DNA of 64,000 nucleotides from Hofstenia miamia (taxonomy: Eukaryota > Xenacoelomorpha > Acoela), in NCBI GenBank assembly GCA_004352715.1, contig SCFE01000044.1, positions 623,017-687,016 of the forward strand, read 5' to 3'. This document shows positions 1 to 10,625 of the stretch, in pieces. Under the pieces are notes generated by a model. The model was not told the origin of the DNA, did not search any database, and saw only the letters and a list, made by a program, of their open reading frames with translations. A program made the position numbers and the translations under genes. Position 1 is the first letter of the stretch. The number at the start of each line of letters is the position of its first letter.

Positions 1-1
1 T

Positions 2-823
2 AAAGGGGACTATCCTAATAATCCCAAAGGAATAGTTATGAAATTAGTGGAAGATATAGGATATATGGGATATAATCTTACTACTGATAACTGGTATACA
101 TCCTTTGAATTGTCAAAGAAGTTACAAGAAATGGGTATAACTCTTACAGGTACAGTAAAAAGAAACCAGACTAAGGGATACCCCTCAAGTATAATTTATA
201 AAAAATTAGCTGTAGGGGAAAAGATTGCCTCTCGTAAAGATGATATTGTTTTTGTGGCAATCAGAGACAAACAATCACAAAGAAAACCTGTACTGATGTC
301 ATCCACTAAATTCTCTGTAGCCTATGTAAATATGAATGGTACTTTTGTTAAAAAGGATAATCATAATGAAGGAGATAAGTACAAACTAGACATTCAATAT
401 GGGTACAATCATACCAAATATTCTGTGGATATTTCAGATGAAATGGTGTATTTGTATGAAAACGATAGAGCCACCAGAAGATGGCCTATAAAACTTTTAT
501 TCAGAATGGTTCAAAAGGCACTCCTAAATGCTTATGTGATTTATAAATGTAATGTTGATAAGCCTATTAATAGGAAAAAATTTTACATCAAAGTTATTGA
601 GTCACTTGTCACTCCATGTAGGAAAAAAAGAATATCCCCTGATTGTTTGACCTCACCTCGACTCACTGGACAAAAGTGCAAACTAGTAAAATTTAATCAA
701 GGTAAAAGACTAGAGTGTAAAGTCTGTTCTAACAGATCATCTGGTAACAGAAAAAGAACAAGATTCCAGTGTGAAATTTGTAATGTTGCTTGTTGCCCTG
801 GTTGCTTTGATCAGCATTTATAG
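2..823 (+). CDS. piggyBac-type transposase, C-terminal part (cut by window edge)
   Basis: DDE-class transposase of piggyBac elements, which cut and paste at TTAA sites in the nucleus. The frame is open from base 2, so the true start lies outside the window; the ATG at 38 is internal. Seen: TTDNWYTS near the start (first catalytic Asp block of the family), GTVKRN, then YNHTKYSVDISDEM aligned with the family's YNQTKGGVDTLDQM block, RRWP and LLNAYVIY. The C-terminus is a Cys-rich zinc finger (LECKVCSN, FQCEICN, CCPGCF), as in the family. The usual GGVD is here YSVD. The frame is unbroken to a TAG stop, so this copy is the least decayed transposase in the window. Whether its N-terminal half is intact cannot be seen. 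Confidence 0.92.
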   Translation, partial: KGDYPNNPKGIVMKLVEDIGYMGYNLTTDNWYTSFELSKKLQEMGITLTGTVKRNQTKGYPSSIIYKKLAVGEKIASRKDDIVFVAIRDKQSQRKPVLMSSTKFSVAYVNMNGTFVKKDNHNEGDKYKLDIQYGYNHTKYSVDISDEMVYLYENDRATRRWPIKLLFRMVQKALLNAYVIYKCNVDKPINRKKFYIKVIESLVTPCRKKRISPDCLTSPRLTGQKCKLVKFNQGKRLECKVCSNRSSGNRKRTRFQCEICNVACCPGCFDQHL

Positions 824-1259
824 GGCAAATAACAAGTATAATACATGCCTTTAATTTTTTTATATATTTTTGTGCAATTTCTGCACATGCTGACTTCCTC
901 AATATATTACCCTATAACCTTTATATTCCTTTGGATATACTGTTGTAAATATTTTTTTCTCAATCTTAAGTTGATATAAAATAAATGCAGTATTATTTTT
1001 AATTAATTGTTATTGTATTTCATCATCTAACAATGATAATAAAATTAATTTTTTTAAAAATTAAATTAATTAATAATTTTTAATTTAATAAAAAAAAATA
1101 ATTATGTGAAAAAAAGATTAATTTTATTATCAAGGTATTCCTTAGTTTATCAGCTTTCAGAAAATATATAGGTTTATATACTTTAAACCAGAAAATATGT
1201 AGTTATTCATAAATATCTAGGTCATAGTAGGCACACGAAATTTCATCTAAAAATCCTGT
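824..1259. other. AT-rich 3' flank of the piggyBac gene
   Basis: Very AT-rich sequence with poly-A and poly-T runs. I see no gene. It is probably the 3' untranslated part of the piggyBac element. Confidence 0.5.
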
Positions 1260-1298
1260 CGCAGTTTACGGAAAACTCACCCGCAGTTTACGTGTTAA
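1260..1298. repeat. candidate 3' terminus of the upstream piggyBac element
   Basis: Two direct copies of CGCAGTTTACG (1260-1270, 1282-1292) lie just before a TTAA (1295-1298). The sequence before TTAA reads, from the outside in, CACGTAAACTGCGG. piggyBac-like elements end at TTAA with short terminal and subterminal repeats, so this is a plausible right end for the transposase gene ending at 823. The matching left end lies outside the window, so this is inference. Confidence 0.3.
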
Positions 1299-1598
1299 CC
1301 ACTGTCTAAGTTCAGCTAGTCGTTATTCTATAGACGTTAATTTATAGAATCTCTTATCTTATCTAATACAATAAAATATGTTATTTCTACTATAGATATA
1401 AAATTGCATGGACAATTCCGTTTTTGTAGGTTTGTTATTCATAAATTTAACGGGTTATGATATTTTTTAAATGAAAAATTATACACAATAACGGATGTTA
1501 GACATTAATAATTTAAGTGCTAAATTCACATTCAATATATGCGATAGCAAAAAATTAGGTACTTTTGCGTTGTTTAAATTATATCATAATTTTCTAAG

Positions 1599-1747
1599 AC
1601 CTATCTGGTGACGTATCTGAGATTGAGGGCACATCATCTGCTGCTACAGGTCCGCCCAAAAAGAAAAAATATGCTTTTCTGGACGCTAGTCTTACCGCAT
1701 CTGAAACTGATGAGTTCGCGCAATATAATTCCCTTCCACCTCTAGAG
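1599..1747 (+). CDS. possible single exon of a hAT-like transposase or host gene
   Basis: A short open stretch bounded by an acceptor-like TTTCTAAG and a donor-like GAG|GTATGA. It reads in one frame with a basic GPPKKKKY patch (NLS-like) and an acidic end, TASETDEFAQYNSLPPLE. The last part resembles the segment before the WWK block in hAT dimerisation domains (E..Y...LP), but no WWK exon was found downstream. Composition is less AT-rich than its surroundings, which supports coding origin. Function is not assigned; it could be a lone exon of an unrelated gene. Confidence 0.35.
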
Positions 1748-2223
1748 GTATGAAAAATGATTATTTCGAAAACTCATCATTGTTAAAAACGTTCCTACCC
1801 TTCACCATACAAAATTGAATAATAAATATACTGAAAATGAACATACCACAAGCAAACTTTCTTAAAAATTATTAATAGTAAAATTTTATTTGTAATTTCA
1901 ATTTAAAATTTTATAAGATTTATTTTGACATTTTAATGAATGGCAATATAACTTATTTTAACTAATTTTTCACCTGAGATTGCGCTCTCGTGAAAACAAA
2001 ATGAAAGGTAAGTACATTATTTCCTCGCTATGAACGATTAAAATATTATTAAATAGTATGCTGCTAGATGTCGTTGCAGCACTACAAAAATTTACCTTCC
2101 ATTTACCCACGACCGTGTAAACACAAATTTGAGGTAAGTAAATTTGTGCCCGTAGCGCACTCGTGGAAATTCAGCATAGGACAAATATATTCCTCTTATT
2201 TTGTAAAAGTGAAGTTCTAAAGA

Positions 2224-2803
2224 ATGTTATTTTTCAAGTAAAACAGTAATAGATCAAGTTCATTAAAATGAATATTGTCAAATAGAATTCAATATTGCTA
2301 TTTCCAAAAACAATGTTGCTTCAGGTAATATTACAACCCGATTTTCGAGTTTAAAACACTTTGATTTTGCTTAATACCTCTTCAGTTAATATTACCGACA
2401 GTTTTTCAAGTTTAAAAGCTTTAAGCCCTGATGTTTTTTGCGAACTTTTTATGCTTGAAAATATATTGTTCTGTTATCTTCCACCCAAAATTACTACCGT
2501 TTTACTTAGTTCCATGTTATTTTTCAAGTAAAACAGTAATAGATCAAGTTCATTAAAATGAATATTGTCAAATAGAATTCAATATTGCTATTTCCAAAAA
2601 CAATGTTGCTTCAGGTAATATTACAACCCGATTTTCGAGTTTAAAACACTTTGATTTTGCTTAATACCTCTTCAGTTAATATTACCGACAGTTTTTCAAG
2701 TTTAAAAGCTTTAAGCCCTGATGTTTTTTGCGAACTTTTTATGCTTGAAAAAATATTGTTCTGTTATCTTCCACCCAAAATTACTACCGTTTTACTTAGT
2801 TCC
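2224..2803. repeat. 290-bp tandem duplication
   Basis: 2224-2513 and 2514-2803 are head-to-tail copies with one visible mismatch (GAAAATATATTG versus GAAAAAATATTG near 2460 and 2750). Each copy also contains two diverged sub-repeats starting TCAGGTAATATTAC and TCAGTTAATATTACC about 65 bp apart. The near identity means recent duplication or an assembly duplication. Confidence 0.95.
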
Positions 2804-3238
2804 TTTTTACGAAATACGATTTTATTGCATATTTTTATTGAACAATAGTGGAAGAAAACCACACTCATTTTTAATGAGAGATTGCTAGTTTGAGTCCAGC
2901 CTGTTCAATATAGCATTCGCTCAAGGTTTCTCCGTACATATTACGTACAAATATTTAATTATATTTCATTTCAAAAGTTAAACAAAGTTAGTGGATATGT
3001 AATTTAACAAGTATTATTATATATTAATTGAACATAATGAAGAACTGTAAATGCAACCAAATCATATTAAGGGCGAGAACGTAATCTCTCTCTAAAACTG
3101 AAATGCTAGCAATTGTACATAATAGCTACACAAACTTAATTAAACGAATTCAGTTTGAAATTTAAGAATAAAATTTTAAACGGTATTAAGCAAATATACT
3201 ATTTTAAACTTGAAATTCGGATGGCAATATTACCTGAA
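2320..3238. mobile_element. candidate non-autonomous DNA element (MITE-like) with long imperfect TIRs
   Basis: The left end TTCAGGTAATATT (2320) is mirrored by AATATTACCTGAA ending at 3238. The inverted similarity continues inward for about 50 bp (CCGA-TTTTC-AGTTTAAAA on the left; its complement at 3190-3225). There is no coding sequence inside, and the 290-bp tandem duplication lies within it. I could not define a target site duplication. Confidence 0.5.
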
Positions 3239-3374
3239 CTACTATTAGAAAATTTATATATATTTATTATATAAATATCTTAAAACAAAATAAAAGCTTA
3301 CTAAAGCATCAAGTCACTAATGTATATGACACTCAAATATGGATATATAGAAATGGCAATATACAGTGCATTAA

Positions 3375-5573
3375 CCCGAATTATCCTGAGTTTTTATATT
3401 TAATTTATATCTGTAATAATAGATACTATGAAACATGCAAAATACTGTAATAGCAGTTAAATTAAAAAATAATCAATTTTTAGTGTGAAAGATTCAAAAA
3501 GCCCTGTATTGCCATATGGCAACGCTAGGCATTCACATTACAAACGGTGAAATGGCATGAAGCATTTTATGCACAAACCAACATCACATTTAATGCAAGA
3601 AGTGCGCACAATTCCTTTGTAATTGTTTGCAGCACATCTTCTTTTGTTTTCATTAGAAATAATCCAATGATCTTTTTTATCAAAACGTACAAATTCAGCA
3701 CTCTTGACAATCCAGCAGTACGCATTTTTTTGGTTTGACCTCTTGAAAATGGCAATTCTCCATAGCTAGACAAGTAACTTTGACATATTTGCCGACGAAA
3801 ATCAAGCTTTCGTATTATTTGCACTTCCTATTCATTAGGCATTTATATTTTAATAATTCACAAATATAAATCACTTATTACTATTTCAAAATCTTGATAG
3901 AGTAAAATTAATTTGATATAAGATGCCTAATACTTGTGTGCTATTGTACAGAATCCATGCATTATGAATGCTAACATCAATTAACCAAGTAAAAATTGGA
4001 AAATACCACTTTTTTCCTCATGGCAATTCTATAAAGTGAAATGATTTGGTCCATCCTGTCCACTCCGCCCATGTATATATTGTACTGGCGTATTATATTA
4101 GGTTGGGGAAGTGATATATTGCTGCAGAAAATTTACAAATGAATTTGTGTATGTAACAACCACAACCATTATGTTTAGTATCAATACATTGATTAAAACA
4201 GTGAATATATATTAATGTTTCTTGATAATGTAGTAATAAGATATATTTCACTTGTAAATCTCCTACGCTTTATCTTTTCTTGAATATCTTTCCAAGAGAC
4301 AATAACAACACCATGATTTTTCTCAAATGTCTTACGATAGTAACTGCGCAACCTTGTAAGGTTGCATTCTTTGGCATTCTATTTCTTCTGAAAGATCCAG
4401 TTCCAGAATAACTGTATTCACTGGCCTTGATATAAGTTAAATTGGACAAGATAGCCGTTTTTGTTGCAAAGACACCAAGCTTTATAACCAAATTTGATTG
4501 GTTTACCAAACAAATATTGCTTACATCCATGAAAGCCAAAATATTCGATCATCGCCTCATCATAGCTAAGGTTTTCATCAAGCATGTACTTAAAGTTGTC
4601 TATGCAACATGCATTTAAATGGCTTATAAGAGGTCTGATTTTAGAAAATTTATCATTTGCATCTAGATCATTATTGTCTTTGAAGTGAAGACAACGCATG
4701 ATGTTTTCAAATCGATCTCTACGCATTGCTTTATATACCATTTCATTGCACATATCTTCCATTGAATCCCAATAATTATGTTTACTCGGTAAAGAATTGT
4801 ACCCAGGCAATACAAGGATACCAATAAAAGCACGTAACTCTGATATTGAAATCTTAGGATCTGCTAAGTTTTTCTGAAGGGCATATGTGCTTGATTCCTT
4901 AATTATAAGGCTTAACAAAGTATCATCTAAGAATTTGTTGAGAGCTGCAATTGGAGTCACCTGTTTGAAATATGAAAATATTTTAAAAAAAATAACAAGA
5001 GACTTTAAAAAATTATTTTAATAAAATGTAGAAACTATTTGTGATATTATTATAAAAATCAAGCATTGTGCCGGATTTTTTTTGCATATTTCAAACATTT
5101 GGTGAATCTTTTTCTGCATTGTTTACTTGAACAACATGATGAAGATCATTAGAGAAAGATTCTGTGAAGTTGAATTTTCGTTTTGTCACTGATGTCTATA
5201 AAATGCATTAACTATTCATAAAACTATAAAAAATGTATTCATAATCATCATTTGCAAGGCTTTTGTATATGACATATATCAATGTGTAAAGAATAATCTA
5301 CTATTCATAATCCATGTGCTTTATTTTAATTGTTTACATAATGTATTAATATGTTACAAATAAACACTCACATTTTATTAGCAGACATTTTCTACAATAT
5401 AACTTGTTGAAAGATTGAATGTTTTTGTCCGATTTTGAAATTAACCTCATCAAATGCGCGGGAAGCATTAATACAAAGCACTGTGCAAGACATTTATCAA
5501 AATATCTATAATATTCTATAGTATATCATTAAAAACATAGTGCTGCCATATGGCAACGCTAGGATAATTCGGG
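3375..5573. mobile_element. complete piggyBac-like element with TTAA duplications
   Basis: Seen directly: TTAA (3371-3374), then CCCGAATTATCCT at 3375-3387, mirrored by AGGATAATTCGGG at 5561-5573, then TTAA (5574-5577). A perfect 13-bp TIR starting CCC and a TTAA duplication are the piggyBac signature. A 19-bp subterminal motif GCCATATGGCAACGCTAGG, with a 12-bp palindromic core, occurs at 3511-3529 and 5545-5563 in the same orientation, next to the right TIR but 124 bp inside the left one. It encloses one decayed transposase gene on the minus strand. Confidence 0.93.
3538..4960 (-). pseudogene. piggyBac transposase, frameshifted and internally deleted
   Basis: Start at 4960 (MTPIAALNKF), in the middle of the family's N-terminal domain. 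Recognisable blocks in order: LPSKHNYWDSMEDM, MRCLHFKDN, LSYDEAMIEYFG, FGYKAWCLC, QFNLYQG, a jump to GTGSFRRNRMPKN near 4400, GVVIVSWKD, MGGVDRMDQ near 4060, KKWYFPIFTWLIDVSIHNAW near 4000, and a C-terminal Cys-rich finger (SCIKCDVGLCIKCF) ending in TAA at 3540-3538. The stretch between QFNLYQG and GTGSFRRN is missing, including the DNF/WFTS catalytic block, and at least three frame changes are needed. The element is therefore not autonomous. It is distinct in sequence from the copy at the left edge. Confidence 0.92.
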
Positions 5574-5577
5574 TTAA

Positions 5578-6368
5578 TGTAAATAATTAAGTTTATATTG
5601 TTCAGATATAAGAACCAAATTATATTTCTCGAACTAAAGCAAATATATAGAAGTTATCACCGCGTATAGTCACCTTTCCTAAAATGATAGGAATATCAGC
5701 ATTAGCAGATGCCCATATATGACTGATTTCATTTAAATTAAACTGAGAAACGTTAACGGACTAAAATATTAATTAATGCACGTTTAATACGCTAAAATAT
5801 TTACAGGAGACAATATTAAAGGAAGTAGAACGTAACCACAAATACTTTTTCGCCAGTAAGATCCATGCATAAGGCGAATGCGAATTCTAGTTGCGATTTT
5901 ATGTCACCTAAACGAACGCAAAATAAGGGTTTATTTACGCAAGGTGGAAAAAACTGCAACAATTGAACTCAACAATTAGACAATTAGTCACGCTCTTCAA
6001 TCTAAAATTTAATGTAATTACAGTAATGCCAATACAATTACATTTTGAAAACATGTAAGATTACTAACTGGCTTGTTAATTTGAAAATACAAACGTAACC
6101 GCTCAAATGTTTGCGAACCTATGGACGCAAATGTTTTATCAGGTATACTCTCATGTAGCTCACTCCAAGTAAATTTGTCTTCATACAAGAAGACATTATC
6201 ATCAACACAAAATTGGGACCACTTATAACCGCTAACACAAGAAACAATTTATTTGAGATATTTGCTGCGGTTCAAATGCTTTCTTAAATATTGTATTGTA
6301 TTGCGGCATTTTTTTTTCGCTTTATAAAAATTTTCTTACCAGTAGCATGCTGAGCCAATATTTTTCGG
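5578..6368. other. intergenic stretch without recognised gene
   Basis: There is no supported coding region. A short + stretch near 5906-5945 (ATG-TCACCTAAACGAACG...) mirrors part of the Mutator transposase start found on the minus strand at about 7225-7253. It may be a TIR remnant or a broken duplicate. Confidence 0.4.
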
Positions 6369-7275
6369 TTAATACTTTCTTCTTCTAATAAAATCAAAAA
6401 CATTAGAGTGTCTTCCATGAAATTTTTTGGAGAAAATTGAATGAAATTCTTCAAGATGGTTGTTAGTCCGATGCTCGCGGTTAAATACAGAAAGAATGTC
6501 CTCCTTCCCGTACCAATTACTAATTAGAAATAAATATGCTAGACAAATAGAATCAAGATACTTTCTATAGTAATCAAACAATGGCTTCAAACATGGATAG
6601 AAATTAACTGCAAGAGGATTGAGAATATCAAAAACCTGCATTTCTTCCGATGCCAAAAAACAAAGAGTCAATAACACTTTAACGACTTGACGGGCGGTTT
6701 TATGCATGCGAGTGTCAAATTAAAATTGAAACCCATAAATTAGTTGGCAATAATGGAAGAAAAATCCTCGCATTTCTAATGCCGGCCAAGCATTGCTTAT
6801 TGATTTCATTGCTGCTGCATCAAAGTCGAGAGAGAACGATTTCGGCTTGCAATTTAATTGTAATTGTGTGCAGGCTGACTTTAAATTATGCATCATTAAT
6901 AGATATGTCAGCCAATCGGTGAGTAGTAAAAAACACTAAAGGAAGCATGTCCCTCCTATAACACATTCTATAGTGTAAAACTACTGGAAAATGAAAGGTA
7001 CTGTTTTACAGGTAACATCTCCGAAGAAATCATCTTGACCGCAGAGAATTCGTAATTGTTCGTGTGAAGCAAATGCAAGTATTCGCTCTTCTCTGGAACT
7101 AAATGAATTTCACTCAATAGATTTTCAAATTTACATACGCGAACATTTCATCGAAGAGCAAAAATTCTTTTCCATCGGTGGTGATGCGTAATTCTTGAGG
7201 AATTACTAAGGTTATAGCGGAGGCCGCGGAAATAAACCCTTGTTTGCGCTTTTGTGTTACTAAAGCAGTAGCCAT
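6369..7275 (-). pseudogene. Mutator-like (MULE) transposase, decayed
   Basis: A good ATG at 7275 opens MATALVTQKRKQGFISAA...IPQELRITTDGKEFLLFDE, typical of MULE/FLYWCH-type N-termini, and then meets a GTATGT that could be a donor or simply decay. Downstream blocks on the same strand are LAFASHEQLRILCGQDDFFGD (the family's D-G-T-F block, here D-V-T-C), TVPFIF, SFSLDFDAAAMKSI, FFFHYCQ, and finally NREHRTNNHLEEFHS with KKFHGRHSNVFDFI, the characteristic C-terminal ERTNN-x-EGFH block. TAG interrupts at least one block. MULE transposases integrate with 8-10 bp duplications, but I found no clear TIR pair. Confidence 0.82.
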
Positions 7276-7594
7276 GGTGGACTAAATATTAAGGTTCACG
7301 CGAAAGATAAACAACGTACAACTTACGATTGATGGAAGACTGAAACTTCTTTATCGAAAAAATTTTTGAAGGTTACAACACAAAATAATGAATATCTACG
7401 AACGTAAAAATTTTTTCACAATTACTTGTATATAGAGGAACAATGTTTATGTGTTATCTATAAAAGGTGTAAGATAGCATTAAAAAAATAATATATCAAA
7501 CCTATAAAATATTCATAATCAATGTAATCCGAAAAGTTTAAAACGGTGTTAGCTAAAGTGGGCTAAATTACAAAGTGGGCCAAAAACTAAAAAT
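7276..7594. other. AT-rich spacer
   Basis: No gene seen. It contains the left arm (7551-7567) of an inverted repeat that brackets the reverse transcriptase fragment. Confidence 0.5.
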
Positions 7595-9449
7595 GTGATA
7601 GTTTTTAATCAGGAAATTATAAATCAACGCAATTTAGAAAAATTTAAAAATATGGCTACAGAATCAAAGAAATTGTTTTCAACAATGTTAACTCATGGAG
7701 AGGTCGAGGTGGTAGTAAGGAATTGTGGGAACAAATTAATGCTCTCACGAAGAAATCTGCCTCTACTGACACTATTATGCTGAACCAGATGACTTTAATA
7801 ATCACTACGCTAATATCTCAAACCGAAGGTTTTCGCCACCAATTGCTTTCCATTAATCAAGTCTACCATGAACTCAAACGAGTGAAGCGTACCGCCTGTG
7901 GACACAATGGGTTGCAGTATTGGATTTTTAAAGAGAACGCACACAATTTAGCTCGGTGTCTTATCCACATCTTCAATTTATCACTTTCAAGCTCTATCTT
8001 TCCGGAAACACTCAAATTCTCGAAGATCATTCCACTACCAAAACATTTCAAACCACTTGATATCAATGATTATCGTCCTCTTTCAGTAACTCCCATTCTC
8101 TCGCGCACATTTTAAAGACTTATGTATCATAACTTTGTGGAAAACTACAATAGTTGGCTTTCGCACAAGCAATTTGGTATTCGTAAAAATTGCTCAACAA
8201 CGTCAGCGATTATCAAAATTCAAAATGAAATTAGTAAATTTCATGCTCAAGGCTTTGATTACGTAAGGCCCTTCGGTATTGACATGTCCAAAGCATTCGA
8301 TCGCATTCACCACCACTCCATTATTGACGACTATAAGGAAATTTTGCCTCCAATCAACCCATATATCATCAACTGGATAGCAGATTTCATGATTGGGAGA
8401 AAACAAGTTACTTATTTCAACGGCACAAAGTAGAGCAACGAACAAAGGATTCGGACAAGGTGACAATGATACAGCCACCTTGACTGTCTACGCCGATGAC
8501 AAAAACCCGTGTGTGGCAGGCAAAAGTTCCACAGACAATGCTAATGTAGAAATTCATAATATTAAAGAAAGCTTATTCAAGAAGAACCTACATTTAAATT
8601 GCCGGAAATGCAAGAATTGAAAGTGATTTTTCGATATGTAAATTTGGAGAACATTCAGCCCCTTATGGACATTCCACTAGTTACCCATATGAAAATACTA
8701 GGTATCACAATGGACCGCAAATTGGGTTTCGGGAAACATATCGAAGACACTGTAAAAAAGGCCTCATCGTCTCTTTTCTTGATTTTACGCTTGAAGAACT
8801 TCGGATATAATAAAAAAGAACTTGGTACCCTCTACAATTCACATGTTTGGTCCAAACTCACTTATGGTGCTGCTGTCTGGGGAGGTTCTGCAAAGTACTT
8901 GTTGGCGAAGATTGACAAAGTCCAACGAAGAGCGGTCAAAATGGGTATAATTTATGACTACATGCCTATTCAGCAGTTTATTAAGTACAATGATGAGAAA
9001 CTTTACAATAATATTCTTTTGAAAGGCCCAAATCATCCCCTCTATGAGCTTCTTCCTTCGAGACCTACTTACTCTGAAACCAGACTGAGGAATCGCCGAC
9101 CAGGATGCACAAACGCTAGCAACGAAAACTCACTCTGCATTTTTTCCAACCGGTTGCAATGACCGTCTTTACTGTGTTTGTTTTTACATAATCTAGATGT
9201 ATTTCTGGGTTTAATTTAAGAGTTATTACTATTATTATTAAAACTAAATAGTGCTTGTACATGTTTTATGTATTTTTTGTTAACTTTATTGATTGCGGTT
9301 TTTTTATAGATAATTTGCCCGTGTTGAAAAATAGAGCTGTTAATATAGATTTACAAACTCAAAAGTAGACGTAATTTTCAATTCTTCAATAACTCAAAAT
9401 CTATAAGTATTAATATTGCAGGTTTAATGATTTTTAGCCCACTTTAGCT
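7551..9449. repeat. 17-bp perfect inverted repeat bracketing an RT fragment
   Basis: AGCTAAAGTGGGCTAAA at 7551-7567 is exactly mirrored at 9433-9449. CGGTGTT precedes the left arm directly and occurs about 34 bp outside the right arm in matching orientation. A non-LTR RT pseudogene occupies most of the interval. It may be a DNA element carrying an inserted retrotransposon. Confidence 0.5.
7723..9162 (+). pseudogene. non-LTR retrotransposon reverse transcriptase (Jockey/CR1-like), broken
   Basis: Copies retrotransposon RNA into DNA by target-primed reverse transcription. Blocks in order: SKIIPLPK and DINDYRPLSVTPILSRTF (fingers), a stop and frame change near 8115, QFGIRKNCSTTSAI, FGIDMSKAFDRIHH (motif A with its Asp), INWIADFMIGRKQVTYFNGT, GFGQG, then TVYADD (motif C, both Asp kept). 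After a further frame change comes KILGITMDRKLGFGKHIE and the C-terminal LTYGAAVWGG...IDKVQRRAVK region common to Jockey/CR1 elements. The sequence between GFGQG and TVYADD (the GP..F.IY...L part) is missing. No endonuclease lies immediately upstream, so the copy is 5'-truncated. Confidence 0.93.
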
Positions 9450-10022
9450 TTAGCCGACTTTTCAGTAAACATTTTAAATTTAAAACACCGGTACCATTCA
9501 AAACAAATATACAAACATATATTTACGAACGTAAATTTTACGAACACAATTCTTACGAACTTATACAGCATCCACTTCAAAACTAGTTGATGAAATTGCG
9601 CTTTATATTTATACTTTGGTCAAAACGTGAAACTCTAAAATTATTTTTCCAAACAAAAGCAAAAATTAATGGGTTATAAAATTAAATGTCTATTAATTGA
9701 TATTCATTTATTATTATTACAATTACGAATTGAAATAAAATATCAGTCACATAAAAAATTATTTTGCTAGAAAGGTCTTTATTCTAGCAAAGTGAAATTC
9801 CTTTGAAAATTTTATCATTTTGCAATGGTTGATTTCCAATAACATTTAAATTTAAATTTATTTTGTCTAAAAATGGTTAATTTAGTTTAAATTCTTTAAA
9901 AATATAACAACTATTAAAAAATATTTGCTAAATTGTGTAGAAATTAACTGTCTATTTCTTGTTCAATGATGCCACTACTAATTTTGAACTTCTATAGTAA
10001 AATTTGAATAAATCTGAATGAT
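9163..10022. other. 3' flank and AT-rich spacer
   Basis: No gene seen. Short TACGAACGTAAA-type motifs near 9522 recur near 7398. Confidence 0.4.
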
Positions 10023-10625
10023 GTCAATATATTCAGATGTTTCTAAGCTCAGTAATATTCAAGAATCAAAAATAAAGAATCTCTTAAATTCATTCACTGA
10101 TCTAGAATATTATACAAATGACCTAAATATTAACAGTAAAAACAAATTAGACTGTAACAGTTTATTGCAAAAATTAAGCAAAATTTCTTAACTTGCCTTA
10201 AAGATGAGAAAAGACATTCATAAAATAAGGAAAATTCAAATGAATTTAATGGCATAAGACATTCATAAAATAAGGAAAATTCAAATGAATTTAATAGCAT
10301 CTCCCCTCAAAATGATCAGAAATATATGACCCCAAAATTCATAATTTCAAACAAAGCACTAAAAAATAAAGATGGTTCTTTAAATGAGAGGGAATGCAAG
10401 AAGGTTATGAACAACATTGAAAAATCAATCAAAAAAATGGAAATGTCTCCAATTGATCAAGCAATTGTGGCAAAAAATAATGATATTGTTCTTTTTTGTC
10501 AATCCAAAGAAAAAGCAGAAAAAACAATGGAGGAATTGGGAAGAATAAAAGGCTTATATATAAAAAAATCAAGTAAATTTTTGCATAAGCTTAAGTTATC
10601 AAATATACCAATATACAAAAATATT
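10023..10625 (+). pseudogene. non-LTR retrotransposon ORF1 (gag-like) fragment, cut by gap
   Basis: ATG at 10023 or 10026 opens MSIYSDVSKLSNIQESKIK... with a stop at about 10190. A second open part from 10326 contains PIDQAIVAKNNDIVLFCQSK and KSSKFLHKLKLSNIPIY. This fits the RRM-like/PRE_C2HC type region before the zinc knuckles in Jockey-clade ORF1 proteins, which bind the element RNA. The frame runs straight into a 1000-N gap. A 45-bp tandem duplication lies between the two parts. Confidence 0.55.
10212..10301. repeat. 45-bp tandem duplication inside ORF1 fragment
   Basis: AGACATTCATAAAATAAGG... at 10212-10256 is repeated from 10257 with very few differences. The duplication is in frame (45 = 15 codons). 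Confidence 0.9.

Noticed and set aside
1960-2160. Possible exons around GTAAGT sites near 2009 and 2133
   Set aside because: Donor-like sites are present, but no consistent open frame or acceptor pairing was found.
2651-2848. 65-codon + frame
   Set aside because: Falls in the 290-bp tandem duplication of a non-coding MITE. The first copy of the unit is not open in the same way.
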